This document shows, piece by piece, positions 52,817 through 61,210 of a stretch of DNA of 64,000 bases. Position 1 is the first letter of the stretch, and each line of letters opens with the position of its first letter. The notes under the pieces are model-generated. The model worked only from the letters and a program-made list of their open reading frames with translations. It ran no database searches and was not told the DNA's origin. Where the stretch lies: NCBI GenBank assembly GCA_963699215.1, contig OY969422.1:2108001-2172000 (forward strand), given 5' to 3'. This DNA is from VRUE01 sp963699215 (lineage in GTDB: Bacteria > Actinomycetota > Thermoleophilia > Solirubrobacterales > 70-9). Both the position numbers and the translations under genes were made by a program.

Positions 52817-53766
52817 CACGAACTCACCTTACTCGGTTCGTCCGCACCGGCAGGCGCCTCGACGAAGTCGAGCCACTCCAGGTACTCCTCGGCACGACCG
52901 TGCAGGGCGTCCTGGAACTTCGCCTGGATCACCCGCGTGATCTCGCCCGGCTCGCCGAGCGAGTGGTCGTCGACCTCGCGCACCGGGACCAGCTCGGCCG
53001 CGGTGCCGGTGAGGAAGACCTCGTCGGCCAAGTAGAGCTCGGCGCGGGCGATGCCGCGCTCCTCGACCGCGTAGCCGAGGTCGCGGGCGATCTGCACGAT
53101 GGAGTTGCGCGTGATCCCGTCGAGGATCGCCGCCGTGTGCGGCGGCGTGCAGATCGTGCCGTCGCGGACGACGAAGACGTTCTCGCCCGAGCCCTCGGAG
53201 ACGCAGCCGTGCTGGTCGAGCAGGATCGCCTCGTCGTAGCCGGCGTTGGTCGCCTCGGTCTTGGCGAGGACCGAGTTGAGGTACTGGCCGGAGGCCTTGG
53301 CGTGCGGGATCAGGCTGTCGCCGGAGATCGTCCGCCAGGAGGACACCTTGGTGCGGATGCCGTGGCGCGCGCCCTCCTCGCCGAGGTAGACCCCCCAGGG
53401 GAAGGCGGCGACGATCACTTCGATCGGCGCGTCGGTCGCGTAGAGGCCCAGGTTGCCGTAGCCGCGGTAGGCGAGCGGGCGGATGTAGCAGGAGCCGAGG
53501 CCGTTGCGGCGCACCAGCTCGTTGGTCGCCAGGCGGATCTCCTCGGCCGAGTAGGGAAGCTGGAAGTAGTAGAGCTCGGCGGACTTCTCCAGCCGCGCCA
53601 GATGCTCGCGATGGCGGAAGACCGCCGGGCCACGCTCGGTCTCGTAGCAGCGGATGCCCTCGAAGACCCCGGTCCCGTAGTGGAGGCCGTGACTGAGCAC
53701 GTGCGTCTTGGCCTCGTCCCAAGGCACGAACTCGCCGTTCTGCCAGATCAGCTCCGCCGTCTCCAT
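52816..53766 (-). CDS. ilvE: Branched-chain amino acid aminotransferase
   Basis: 316 aa, fold-type IV. HVLSHGLHYGTGVFEGIRCY, CYIRPLAYRGYGNLGLYATD, PHAKASGQYLNSVLAKTEAT with the PLP lysine, NAGYDEAILLDQHGCVSEGSG and VFLTGTAAELVPVREVD are diagnostic. It catalyses the last transamination to Leu, Ile and Val. Intact, between leuB and cimA. Confidence 0.95.
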   Translation of the reverse strand: METAELIWQNGEFVPWDEAKTHVLSHGLHYGTGVFEGIRCYETERGPAVFRHREHLARLEKSAELYYFQLPYSAEEIRLATNELVRRNGLGSCYIRPLAYRGYGNLGLYATDAPIEVIVAAFPWGVYLGEEGARHGIRTKVSSWRTISGDSLIPHAKASGQYLNSVLAKTEATNAGYDEAILLDQHGCVSEGSGENVFVVRDGTICTPPHTAAILDGITRNSIVQIARDLGYAVEERGIARAELYLADEVFLTGTAAELVPVREVDDHSLGEPGEITRVIQAKFQDALHGRAEEYLEWLDFVEAPAGADEPSKVSS

Positions 53767-53789
53767 CCCGGGAAAGTATGCCCGATGAG

Positions 53790-54881
53790 TCAGGTGAGGT
53801 CGAGCTGGAGCTTGGACAGCACCGCGTCGGTCATCTCCGCGGTGCCGACCTCTTTCTCCGAGGGGCCATCGCCGAGCAGGTCCGGGGTGCGCAGCCCGCT
53901 TTGGAGAACCGTGTCGACAGCGGCCTCGACCCGCTCCGCGTCCGCCGGCCGGTCGAGGCCGTGGCGCAGCATCATCGCCGCGCTGAGGAAAGTCGCGAGC
54001 GGGTTGGCGATCCCCTCGCCGGCGATGTCGGGGGCCGAGCCGTGGACCGGCTCGAACAGCCCCGGTGCGTCGGCCTCGCCGAGGCTGGCGGAGGGCAGCA
54101 TCCCGAGCGAGCCGGTCAGCATCGCCGACTCGTCGCTGAGGATGTCGCCGAAAAGGTTCTCGGTGACGATCACGTCGAACTCGGAGGGGCGGGCCACGAG
54201 CTGCATCGCCGCGTTGTCGACGAGCAGGTGGTCGAGCTGGACGTCGGGGTAGTCGGCGGCGACTCCGCTGACGACCTCACGCCAGAGGCGCGAGGTCTCG
54301 AGCACGTTGGCCTTGTCGACCGAGGTGACCCGCGCGGTCCGGCCGCCGCCCTCGGCGCGCCGCTGCGCCGCCTCGAAGCCCGCCCGGGCGATCCGCTCGA
54401 TCTCGCCGCTGGAGTACTCGCAGGTGTCGTGGGCGGAATCGCCGTCGCGACCGCTGTCGCCGAAGTAGATGCCGCCGGTCAGCTCGCGCACGACGAGCAG
54501 GTCGGTGCCGGCGATGCGCTCCTCGCGCAGCGGACTGGCCCCGGCCAGCGCTGGGCTGGGCCGCACGGGACGCAGGTTCGCGTAGAGCCCCATTCCCTTG
54601 CGCAGGCCGAGCAGGCCCTGCTCGGGACGCGGCGCGTCGGGGTCCGTGGTGTCCCACTTGGGCCCGCCGACGGCTCCCAGCAGGACGGCGTCGGATGCCC
54701 TGCAGGCCGCGAGCACCTCGTCGGTGAGGGCGACCCCGTTGGCGTCGATCGAGCAGCCGCCCATGAGGCGCTCGTCGAACTCGAACTCGCCCAGGGATTC
54801 GAGCAGCCGCCGCGCCGCGGCGACGATCTCCGGACCGATCCCGTCACCGGGCAGCAGGACTATGCGAGGCGGGCTCCCCAT
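53790..54881 (-). CDS. leuB: 3-isopropylmalate dehydrogenase
   Basis: 363 aa from ATG at 54881 (MGSPPRIVLLPGDGIGPEIV). A GTG 12 nt upstream is possible but nearly abuts the hairpin. Motifs: LLGAVGGPKWDTTDPDAPRP, ADLLVVRELTGGIYFGDSGR-like block, YPDVQLDHLLVDNAAMQLVA, and the NAD-binding GSLGMLPSASLGEADAPGLF EPVHGSAPDIAGEGIANPLA. It oxidatively decarboxylates 3-isopropylmalate (and the methylmalate intermediate of the citramalate route). Confidence 0.95.
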   Translation of the reverse strand: MGSPPRIVLLPGDGIGPEIVAAARRLLESLGEFEFDERLMGGCSIDANGVALTDEVLAACRASDAVLLGAVGGPKWDTTDPDAPRPEQGLLGLRKGMGLYANLRPVRPSPALAGASPLREERIAGTDLLVVRELTGGIYFGDSGRDGDSAHDTCEYSSGEIERIARAGFEAAQRRAEGGGRTARVTSVDKANVLETSRLWREVVSGVAADYPDVQLDHLLVDNAAMQLVARPSEFDVIVTENLFGDILSDESAMLTGSLGMLPSASLGEADAPGLFEPVHGSAPDIAGEGIANPLATFLSAAMMLRHGLDRPADAERVEAAVDTVLQSGLRTPDLLGDGPSEKEVGTAEMTDAVLSKLQLDLT

Positions 54882-54898
54882 CGGCCGCCGCACTCTAG

Positions 54899-54946
54899 AC
54901 GTGCCGCGAGTTGGAGGCCACTATGGGTACTCAACTCGCGGCACGT
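54899..54946. terminator. Long-stem hairpin between the methyltransferase gene and leuB
   Basis: ACGTGCCGCGAGTTG (54899-54913) pairs perfectly over 15 bp with CAACTCGCGGCACGT (54932-54946). The 18-nt loop contains CCACTATGGG. The right arm touches the methyltransferase stop codon. No U-run. Loop similar to those at 1625-1663 and 19163-19205. It may partly insulate leuB from leuCD. Confidence 0.6.
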
Positions 54947-55728
54947 CAGGCGCTTGCCTCGATGTTGAGGCGGACGTAGTCGAGGCGCAGGGGCTCGCCC
55001 GCGGCTTCGAGGACCGCTTCGGCGAAGGGGCGCCGGAGCTCGGCGGGGAGCTGGGCAAGGTGCGGGCCGAGGGTCACGGTCGAGGCGAACTCCAAGGGCT
55101 GCGCTGGTGTCACCGGCTTCGGCTGCAACCAGCAGCGCACCTCGCCGAAGCCGGCGTTGCGCAGTCTCTCTTCGGTCGCGTCGGGAGCGGCGAAGTTCCA
55201 CATCGCGCTCATGCCCTCGAAATGGGTGGCGAACTCGGGACGCGCCGCCGCGGCGGCGATCGCCTGCGCGTACTCGGCGACGTTGCCCTCTCCGCCGCAC
55301 TGCGCGACCAGCCGCCCGCCCGGTTCGAGCGCCGCGCGCAGGCGCTCGAAGAGGCGGTCGTGGTCGACGATCCAGTGGAAGGTGGCGGTCGAGAAGATCA
55401 GGTCCACCGGCCGCTTGACCTCCAGCTCGGAGAGGTTGGCGACGACGTAGGTCACCTCTTCCCCGAGGCGCTCCTTGGCCTTCTCGATCATCGCCTCGGA
55501 GCCGTCGACCGCGATGAGATGCCCGTTTGGCAGCCGTTTCAGCAACTCGGCGGCGACGCGGCCCGAGCCGCAACCGGCGTCGAGCACTGTCTCATCGCCG
55601 CTCAGCTCGAGTCGCTCCAGCACCTCGACCCCCCATTCGAACTGGGGGTCGGAAACCGCGTCGTAGGTCTCGGCATCCCACTCGCGCGGACCGGTGTTGA
55701 TCGCGCGGCTTGCCTCCGGGCCGCTCAC
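54946..55728 (-). CDS. Class I SAM methyltransferase, trans-aconitate methyltransferase (Tam)-like
   Basis: 260 aa from GTG at 55728 overlapping the leuD stop. SAM-binding motif I is ETVLDAGCGSGRVAAELLKR, with motif II VDGSEAMIEKAKERL. The block PVDLIFSTATFHWIVDHDRL then FERLRAALEPGGRLVAQCGG follows the Tam/Tmt1 pattern. E. coli Tam methylates trans-aconitate and yeast Tmt1 also 3-isopropylmalate. Its position between leuD and leuB suggests a substrate tied to isopropylmalate chemistry. The exact acceptor is unproven. Confidence 0.75.
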   Translation of the reverse strand: MSGPEASRAINTGPREWDAETYDAVSDPQFEWGVEVLERLELSGDETVLDAGCGSGRVAAELLKRLPNGHLIAVDGSEAMIEKAKERLGEEVTYVVANLSELEVKRPVDLIFSTATFHWIVDHDRLFERLRAALEPGGRLVAQCGGEGNVAEYAQAIAAAAARPEFATHFEGMSAMWNFAAPDATEERLRNAGFGEVRCWLQPKPVTPAQPLEFASTVTLGPHLAQLPAELRRPFAEAVLEAAGEPLRLDYVRLNIEASA

Positions 55729-56285
55729 AGCGCCGTCGTCACCGGGCCGCGCTCGGCGGCCGCGGACTCGAACTCGTCGATCGTCGCGACGCTCTCCAGG
55801 GTGATCCCGATGTCGTCGAGCCCGTTGAGCAGGCGGTGCTTGACGTCGGGCTCGATCTCGAACTCGAAGACGCCGGCGGCGCTGGTGACGGTCTGGTCGT
55901 CGACGTCGATTCGCGCCTCACCCGCCTCTGCAACCGACCGGCAGTGCTCCTCGTCGAGCACCACCGGCAGCAGGCCGACCTTGGTGCAGTTGACGTAAAA
56001 GATGTCGGCGAAGGACGGCGCGACGATCGCCTCGAAGCCGAAGTCCTCCAGCGCCCAGGGCGCGTGCTCGCGCGAGGAGCCGCAGCCGAAGTTACGGCCG
56101 GCAACGAGGATCGGGTTCGGCTGCAGCTCGATCTCGCCGTCGCGGATCCAGTCGTAGAAGAGGAACTCGCCGAAGCCGGTCCGCTCGACCCGCTTGAGGA
56201 ACTGCTTGGGGATGATCTGGTCGGTGTCGACGTCGGCCCTGTCCAGGACCGACACCTTGCCCTCTATGACGTCTATCGGCCGCAT
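55725..56285 (-). CDS. leuD: 3-isopropylmalate dehydratase small subunit
   Basis: 186 aa from MRPIDVIEGKVSVLDRADVD TDQIIPKQFL (GGAG 6 nt upstream). GRNFGCGSSREHAPWALEDF is the swivel-domain signature, with FADIFYVNCTKVGLLPVVLD after it. With LeuC it isomerises 2- to 3-isopropylmalate, and citramalate to methylmalate. 2 nt gap from leuC. Confidence 0.96.
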   Translation of the reverse strand: MRPIDVIEGKVSVLDRADVDTDQIIPKQFLKRVERTGFGEFLFYDWIRDGEIELQPNPILVAGRNFGCGSSREHAPWALEDFGFEAIVAPSFADIFYVNCTKVGLLPVVLDEEHCRSVAEAGEARIDVDDQTVTSAAGVFEFEIEPDVKHRLLNGLDDIGITLESVATIDEFESAAAERGPVTTAL

Positions 56286-56287
56286 CG

Positions 56288-57673
56288 CTAGCTCCATTCC
56301 CTGATGTCGACGAAGTGCCCCTCGATCGCCGCAGCGGCTGCCATCTTGGGGCTGACCAGGTGGGTCCTGCCGCCCTTGCCCTGCCGCCCCTCGAAGTTGC
56401 GGTTCGAGGTAGAGGCGCAGCGCTCGCCCTCGATCAGGGTGTCGGGGTTCATGCCCAGGCACATCGAGCAGCCCGCCTCGCGCCACTCGAAGCCGGCGGC
56501 GCGGAAGACCTCGTGCAGCCCCTCCTCTTCGGCGGTCGCCTTGACCTGCTGAGAGCCGGGGACGACCATCGCCCGGACCGAGTCGGCGACCCGCCGGCCG
56601 TCGACTATCGCCGCGGCTTCGCGCAGGTCCTCGACACGCGAGTTCGTGCAGGAGCCGATGAAGACGCGTTCCGGCTTGACCTCGGTCATCGGGGTGCCTG
56701 GCTCGAGCGCCATGTAGGCGAGCGCTCGCTCGGCCGACTCGCGATCGACCGGCGAGTCCATCGCGGCGGGGTCGGGCACCGAGTCGGTCACCTCGACCAC
56801 CATTCCCGGGTTGGTCCCCCAGGTGATCATCGGTGAGATGGCCGCGGCGTCGATCTCGACCTCCTCGTCGAAGCTGGCGCCGGGGTCGGTCGGCAGCTCG
56901 CGCCAGCGCTCGACCGCGGCCTCGAAGTCCGCCGGCGCCGCAGGACGACCGCGCACCCACTCGAAGGTGGTCTCGTCGGGCGCGATCATCCCGGCGCGGC
57001 CGCCGCCCTCGATCGTCATGTTGCATACCGTCATCCGCCCCGGCATCGAGAGCGACTCGATCGCCGGGCCGGCGTACTCGACCGCGTACCCGACCATGCC
57101 GCCGGTGCCGAGCCGGCCGATCGTCGCCAGGATCAGATCCTTCGGCGTCACCCCCGGCCCCAGCTCGCCCGAGTAGAGGATGCGCATCGTCTTCGGCCGC
57201 TTCTGCACCAGGCACTGGGTCGCCAGGACGTGCTCGACCTCAGAGGTGCCGATGCCGAAGGCGAGCGCGCCGAAGGCGCCGTGGGTCGAGGTGTGGCTGT
57301 CGCCGCAGACGATCGTCACTCCGGGCTGGGTGACGCCCAGCTCGGGGCCGATCACGTGGACGATCCCCTGTCGGTCGGAGCCCAGCGAGTAGATCGGGAT
57401 GCCGAACTCCTCGCAGTTGCGCTCCAGGGTTTCGACCTGGACCCGCGAGAGCTCGTCGGCGATCATGCGCGCCGCTTTCGTGCCGTCGGTGGGCACGTTG
57501 TGGTCCGCGGTGGCCAGGGTCTTGTCGGGGCGGCGCACCGGCCGGCCCGCCATTCGCAGACCGTCGAACGCCTGCGGCGAGGTCACCTCGTGGATCAGGT
57601 GCAGATCGATGTAGAGCAGGCCGTCGGAGACCTCGTGCTCGCTCCAGATCTTGTCGAACATCGTTTGCGGCAT
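56288..57673 (-). CDS. leuC: 3-isopropylmalate dehydratase large subunit
   Basis: 461 aa. MPQTMFDKIWSEHEVSDGLL YIDLHLIHEVTSPQAF is the family start. VCGDSHTSTHGAFGALAFGI, VFIGSCTNSRVEDLREAA and EAGCSMCLGMNPDTLIEGER supply the three 4Fe-4S cysteines. Starts 2 nt past the XRE-cupin stop with AGGAG upstream, so the two are probably one transcript. Confidence 0.97.
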   Translation of the reverse strand: MPQTMFDKIWSEHEVSDGLLYIDLHLIHEVTSPQAFDGLRMAGRPVRRPDKTLATADHNVPTDGTKAARMIADELSRVQVETLERNCEEFGIPIYSLGSDRQGIVHVIGPELGVTQPGVTIVCGDSHTSTHGAFGALAFGIGTSEVEHVLATQCLVQKRPKTMRILYSGELGPGVTPKDLILATIGRLGTGGMVGYAVEYAGPAIESLSMPGRMTVCNMTIEGGGRAGMIAPDETTFEWVRGRPAAPADFEAAVERWRELPTDPGASFDEEVEIDAAAISPMITWGTNPGMVVEVTDSVPDPAAMDSPVDRESAERALAYMALEPGTPMTEVKPERVFIGSCTNSRVEDLREAAAIVDGRRVADSVRAMVVPGSQQVKATAEEEGLHEVFRAAGFEWREAGCSMCLGMNPDTLIEGERCASTSNRNFEGRQGKGGRTHLVSPKMAAAAAIEGHFVDIREWS

Positions 57674-57675
57674 GG

Positions 57676-58281
57676 CTAGCTCCTCCTCAGTCCGGCGGCG
57701 ATCACGGCGAGGAAGCGTGCCTGCTCCTCGCCGTCGTTCTCGAAGTGGTGTGGCAGGTCGGCGTCGAAGGTGACGCTGTCGCCGGCGTACAGCTCGTGGC
57801 GCGTGCCGTCGACGGTCAGGGCCAGCACGCCGGTCAGGACTACGGCCGTCTCGCGGCTGCCCGGCTCGTGGATCGGCGGGTCGTCGGCACCGCCCGTGGC
57901 CGCCCCGACCCGCAGTGTGTGGAGGGAGACGTCGGCGCGCTGCCCCGGCAGCGGTGGGGTCAGCTCCTCGAAACGGTGCCCGCCGCGCTCGTAGCGACGG
58001 CGCTCGCCGGCGCGGCTGACGGCGACGTGATCGCCCTCGTCGAGGCGCAGCAGCTGCGAGAGGGTCAGCTCCAGCCCCGCGGCGATCTTCTCGGCGACCG
58101 CCAGGGTCGGGCTGGTCTCCCCCCGCTCGACCTGGGAGAGCATTGGCGCGCTGACCCCGCTGCGCTCGGCCAGGTCACGCAGCGAGAACCCCATCGCCTC
58201 GCGCAAAACGCGAATGCGCCCACCGACGGCCGACACCTTCCGCTCGGCAGCCAGCTCTCGATTAGCGATCGCAGTTCCCAT
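57676..58281 (-). CDS. XRE-family regulator with C-terminal cupin domain
   Basis: 201 aa. HTH at residues 20-75 (VGGRIRVLREAMGFSLRDLA ERSGVSAPMLSQVERGETSP TLAVAEKIAAGLELTLSQLL). The cupin follows: IHEPGSRETAVVLTGVLALT, ELYAGDSVTFDADLPHHFEN. Such fusions sense a small molecule in the cupin and act on nearby operators. It is the first gene of the leuC-leuD run and has a perfect inverted repeat directly upstream, so autoregulation and control of leuCD are likely. Confidence 0.88.
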   Translation of the reverse strand: MGTAIANRELAAERKVSAVGGRIRVLREAMGFSLRDLAERSGVSAPMLSQVERGETSPTLAVAEKIAAGLELTLSQLLRLDEGDHVAVSRAGERRRYERGGHRFEELTPPLPGQRADVSLHTLRVGAATGGADDPPIHEPGSRETAVVLTGVLALTVDGTRHELYAGDSVTFDADLPHHFENDGEEQARFLAVIAAGLRRS

Positions 58282-58288
58282 TACGCTC

Positions 58289-58304
58289 GTACGTTATCAC
58301 GTAC
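58289..58304 (-). promoter_or_regulatory. Candidate operator of the XRE-cupin gene
   Basis: GTACGT-N4-ACGTAC, a perfect 6-bp inverted repeat, 8 nt upstream of the ATG. Its position would block transcription start or early elongation of the XRE-cupin-leuC-leuD unit. Confidence 0.5.
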
Positions 58305-58317
58305 AAACTTCACACGC

Positions 58318-58360
58318 GAACTCTCTCTTGCCCACCTATACGACGGATAAGTGAGAGTTC
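58318..58360. terminator. Hairpin after the DUF559 gene
   Basis: GAACTCTC (58318-58325) pairs with GAGAGTTC (58353-58360) across a 27-nt loop and touches the stop codon of the upstream minus-strand gene. Weak as a terminator because the loop is long. Confidence 0.4.
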
Positions 58361-59318
58361 AGCGGAGGAGGTGCCGGAGGTCGGCGAGGAGCGCGGTCGG
58401 GTTGTCTAGTTGATGCCAGGTCACTCGGATCACGCGCCATCCGGCGACCTGAAGCCGCCGATCTCGTTCACGATCCTTCTCGAAGGCAACACGCGTGTCG
58501 TGCGATTGACCTCCGTCCAACTCGACGATCAGCCGCTGCTTGCGCCATAGGCAGTCGGCTTCGACTTTGTAACCGTCGATGTCGAGGAGAGCGTTCAGCG
58601 CCGGCTGTGGAAGGTCGATTCGGGCGAGCAACGCGGCGAACCTGACCTCCAGCCTGCTGCGGGTGCGGCCTTGCGGCCCACGGCCAAGGAGATGGAGGCA
58701 GGCCCTGATCGTGGTCGCACCCCGCCGTCCCGGATGCTGCTCCAAGAGATCCTCCAGCCGCCGAAGTTGAAACCGGTGGCGGTATTCCGCCTCACGGACG
58801 GCGGCTTCCAGCTTTTCGGGCGGGCAGACAGTTGCGATATCGAAGAGCGTTCGGGCAAGGGTGGTGACCGGAATCAGACGCCTAGTGGCGATTTCATCCG
58901 ACGCCAGCCGAACCACATGGCGGCAGATAGGCATCGGAAGTCGCGTCGAGCGCGGTGCCGAAATATGAATCCGATCATCCCCTCCGCTCCGCTGAATGCC
59001 CCAGAGCGCCGCTGCGGATCCGTGGCTCAGGACAGCACCCTCACCACCCCGCATGGTGGCAGCAAGCCAGCGCCCCTCTCTTGGCACGAGTCCGTGGCCC
59101 ACCGCATACACGCCCCGGTAGAGCCGACACAGCCGTCCACTGCGCAACCTCGTGTCAATTGCGTCCTCCCCCAGACCGAGATCGCGCAGTTGCGCTCGGG
59201 AGACGATCCCGTGGCGCCGCTCGGCGAGCCTAGCGATGTCGTGGTCGGACGGGCGAAGTTTCGGTTTTCCGCCTATATGGCGGGTGGGTGAAATTTCGCG
59301 CTCCGAAATCGGTGGCAT
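58359..59318 (-). CDS. AbiEi-type antitoxin-domain plus DUF559 endonuclease-fold protein
   Basis: 319 aa. The N-terminal wHTH (HDIARLAERRHGIVSRAQLR DLGLGEDAIDTRLRSGRLCR LYRGVYAVG) is an AbiEi_4-like domain and the middle matches AbiEi-type proteins (PVTTLARTLFDIATVCPPEK). The C-terminus LIVELDGGQSHDTRVAFEKD RERDRRLQVAGWRVIRVTWH is DUF559, a Vsr/PDDEXK-like nuclease fold with the E-L-D-G and K/R core. No AbiEii toxin is adjacent. The true start may lie downstream of 59318. It stands between leuA and the XRE-cupin gene, apart from leucine synthesis. Confidence 0.78.
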   Translation of the reverse strand: MPPISEREISPTRHIGGKPKLRPSDHDIARLAERRHGIVSRAQLRDLGLGEDAIDTRLRSGRLCRLYRGVYAVGHGLVPREGRWLAATMRGGEGAVLSHGSAAALWGIQRSGGDDRIHISAPRSTRLPMPICRHVVRLASDEIATRRLIPVTTLARTLFDIATVCPPEKLEAAVREAEYRHRFQLRRLEDLLEQHPGRRGATTIRACLHLLGRGPQGRTRSRLEVRFAALLARIDLPQPALNALLDIDGYKVEADCLWRKQRLIVELDGGQSHDTRVAFEKDRERDRRLQVAGWRVIRVTWHQLDNPTALLADLRHLLR

Positions 59319-59374
59319 GCCGGGGACGCTGGCACGCTGGTGCGCGCGGGTGGTGCGCTGGGTGTGAAATCTTC

Positions 59375-59412
59375 GTCACGCGATCGGCGCGAGTTCGTGC
59401 CGATCGCGTGAC
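59375..59412 (-). terminator. leuA terminator hairpin
   Basis: GTCACGCGATCGGC (59375-59388), 10-nt loop, GCCGATCGCGTGAC (59399-59412), a perfect 14-bp stem 8 nt past the leuA stop. Confidence 0.75.
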
Positions 59413-59420
59413 TCAGGCGG

Positions 59421-61007
59421 TTAGGGGCCTGGGGTGCGTTCGGTTGCTGCCTCTGCGGTTGCTGCCTCGGCTTCGCGGATCGCGGCGCCCTCTAGCGCGT
59501 TGGAGAGGGCGCGCACGTAGGCTCGGGCGGAGGCCTCGAGGATGTCGGTGGCGACCCCCTGGCCGGTCGCCAGGCGGCCGGCCGCGCGCAGCATCACCGT
59601 CACCTGGCCCAGCGCGTCCTCCCCCCCGGTCACCGCCTCGACCGTGTACTGGCGCAGATCGCACTCGGTTCCGGTCGCCCTCTGGATCGCGTGGAAGATC
59701 GCGTCGACCGGGCCGTCGCCGCTCGACTCGCCGACCGACTCCTCGCTCGAGGGCAGGGTCACCGCGACCCGGGCCAGCGGCTCGCGCCGCGAGCCCGCCT
59801 CGACCTCGAACCAGGCCAGCTCGTGGGCGTCCTCGCGCTCGCGCATCTCGTCGGAGACGATCGCCTCCAGGTCGAGCGCAGTGACCTGCTTCTTGCGGTC
59901 GGCGATCTCCTTGAAGCGCTTGAAGGCGGCGTTGAGCGCATTGCCCTCGACCTCGAAGCCGAGCTGCTCCAGCGCATCGCGCAGCGCGTGGCGTCCCGAG
60001 TGCTTGCCGAGCACGATCGAGTTCGACTCGAGGCCGACTTCGGTCGCGTCCATGATCTCGTAGGTGGTGCGCTCCTTCAGCACGCCGTCCTGGTGGATGC
60101 CGGACTCGTGGGCGAAGGCATTGCGGCCGACCACCGCCTTGTTGGGCTGGACCGGGTAGCCGGTGAGGCGAGAGACCATGCGGCTGGTGCGGGCCAGCTC
60201 GCGGCTGTTGAGACCGGTCGTGAGCCCGTGCACGTCCTCCCTGGTCTTGACCAGCATCACGATCTCCTCCAGCGAGCAGTTGCCGGCTCGCTCGCCGATC
60301 CCGTTGACCGCACACTCGACCTGGCGAGCGCCGGCGAGGACGCCGGCGTAGGAGTTGGCGACGGCTAGGCCGAGGTCGTCGTGACAGTGGACCGAGGTCT
60401 CGACCTCGCGCAGCCCCGGCACCAGCTCGTAGAGGCGGCGAAAGTAGTCCGCGTACTCCTCCGGGGTGGTGTAGCCGACAGTGTCGGGGATGTTGACTAC
60501 CGTCGCTCCCTCTTCGACCGCGATAGCGCAGACCTCGGCGGTGAACTCGATGTCCGCCCTGGTCGCGTCCATCGGCGAGAACTCGACGTCGTCGCAGTAG
60601 GAGCGGGCCAGGGCGACCGCCGCCCGGGCCTGCCCCTTGACGTCCTCGCGGTCGGTCTGCAGCTGGTGCTCGATGTGGATGTCGGAGGTCGAGATGAAGG
60701 TGTGGATGCGCGGCCGGCCGGCATCTCGGATCGCCCCCCAGGCGGCATCGATGTCGGCCTTGTGGGTGCGGGCGAGGCCACAGATGGTCGGTCCGTCGAC
60801 GCTGCGCGAGATCGCCTCGACCGCCTCGAAATCGCCCGGCGAGGTGATCGGGAAGCCGGCCTCGATCGTGTCGACGCCGAGCCGCGCCAGCTGTTGGGCG
60901 ATCTCCACCTTCTCGGCAGTGTTGAGGGAGATGCCGGGCGACTGCTCGCCGTCGCGCAGCGTCGTGTCGAAGATGTGGACGCGGTTTGCGTCGGGTGCGG
61001 GACTCAT
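59421..61007 (-). CDS. leuA: 2-isopropylmalate synthase
   Basis: 528 aa. ATG at 61007 chosen, GAAGGAGG 11 nt upstream. An in-frame TTG at 61031 is less likely. IFDTTLRDGEQSPGISLNTA EK is the LeuA type 1 active site. SVHCHDDLGLAVANSYAGVL has metal ligands, GNCSLEEIVMLVKTR and VVGRNAFAHESGIHQDGVLK follow, and a C-terminal LeuA_dimer allosteric domain (VTGGEDALGQVTVML) binds leucine. It starts leucine synthesis from acetyl-CoA and 2-ketoisovalerate. Preceded by a Leu-rich leader peptide and hairpin. Confidence 0.96.
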   Translation of the reverse strand: MSPAPDANRVHIFDTTLRDGEQSPGISLNTAEKVEIAQQLARLGVDTIEAGFPITSPGDFEAVEAISRSVDGPTICGLARTHKADIDAAWGAIRDAGRPRIHTFISTSDIHIEHQLQTDREDVKGQARAAVALARSYCDDVEFSPMDATRADIEFTAEVCAIAVEEGATVVNIPDTVGYTTPEEYADYFRRLYELVPGLREVETSVHCHDDLGLAVANSYAGVLAGARQVECAVNGIGERAGNCSLEEIVMLVKTREDVHGLTTGLNSRELARTSRMVSRLTGYPVQPNKAVVGRNAFAHESGIHQDGVLKERTTYEIMDATEVGLESNSIVLGKHSGRHALRDALEQLGFEVEGNALNAAFKRFKEIADRKKQVTALDLEAIVSDEMREREDAHELAWFEVEAGSRREPLARVAVTLPSSEESVGESSGDGPVDAIFHAIQRATGTECDLRQYTVEAVTGGEDALGQVTVMLRAAGRLATGQGVATDILEASARAYVRALSNALEGAAIREAEAATAEAATERTPGP

Positions 61008-61077
61008 GGGACTTGCTACCTCCTTCTCCAATTCGCTCGAATGACCTTGTCTCTCGCGGCTCTCGCGCCGCCCAGCG

Positions 61078-61137
61078 CTATTCCCCCCGAAGGGGGAGGA
61101 GAAGGAGTAGCGCCAGGCTGTCGAAGCGGTGCGTCAT
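61078..61137 (-). CDS. leuL: leuA leader peptide (attenuation)
   Basis: 19 codons: MTHRFDSLALLLLLPLRGE then TAG, seven Leu codons, including CTA and CTT that are otherwise rare in this GC-rich sequence. It ends 70 nt before leuA and overlaps the hairpin described next. This is the classical ribosome-mediated attenuation layout. Too short for standard gene calling but well supported by composition and position. Confidence 0.75.
   Translation of the reverse strand: MTHRFDSLALLLLLPLRGE
61083..61096 (-). promoter_or_regulatory. leuA attenuator hairpin
   Basis: CCCCC-TTCG-GGGGG on the minus strand, a tetraloop-capped stem inside the last codons of the leader peptide. GGCGCTA upstream and TAGCGCT downstream can extend it. 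A stalled ribosome on the Leu run would cover it. Confidence 0.6.
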
Positions 61138-61210
61138 TCGCCGCTTCAGCTTAGCGTAGGCTGAGCCGATCGCAAGGCTAGATCGCACCACCGTCCTGGC
61201 TCTCTTCGCG

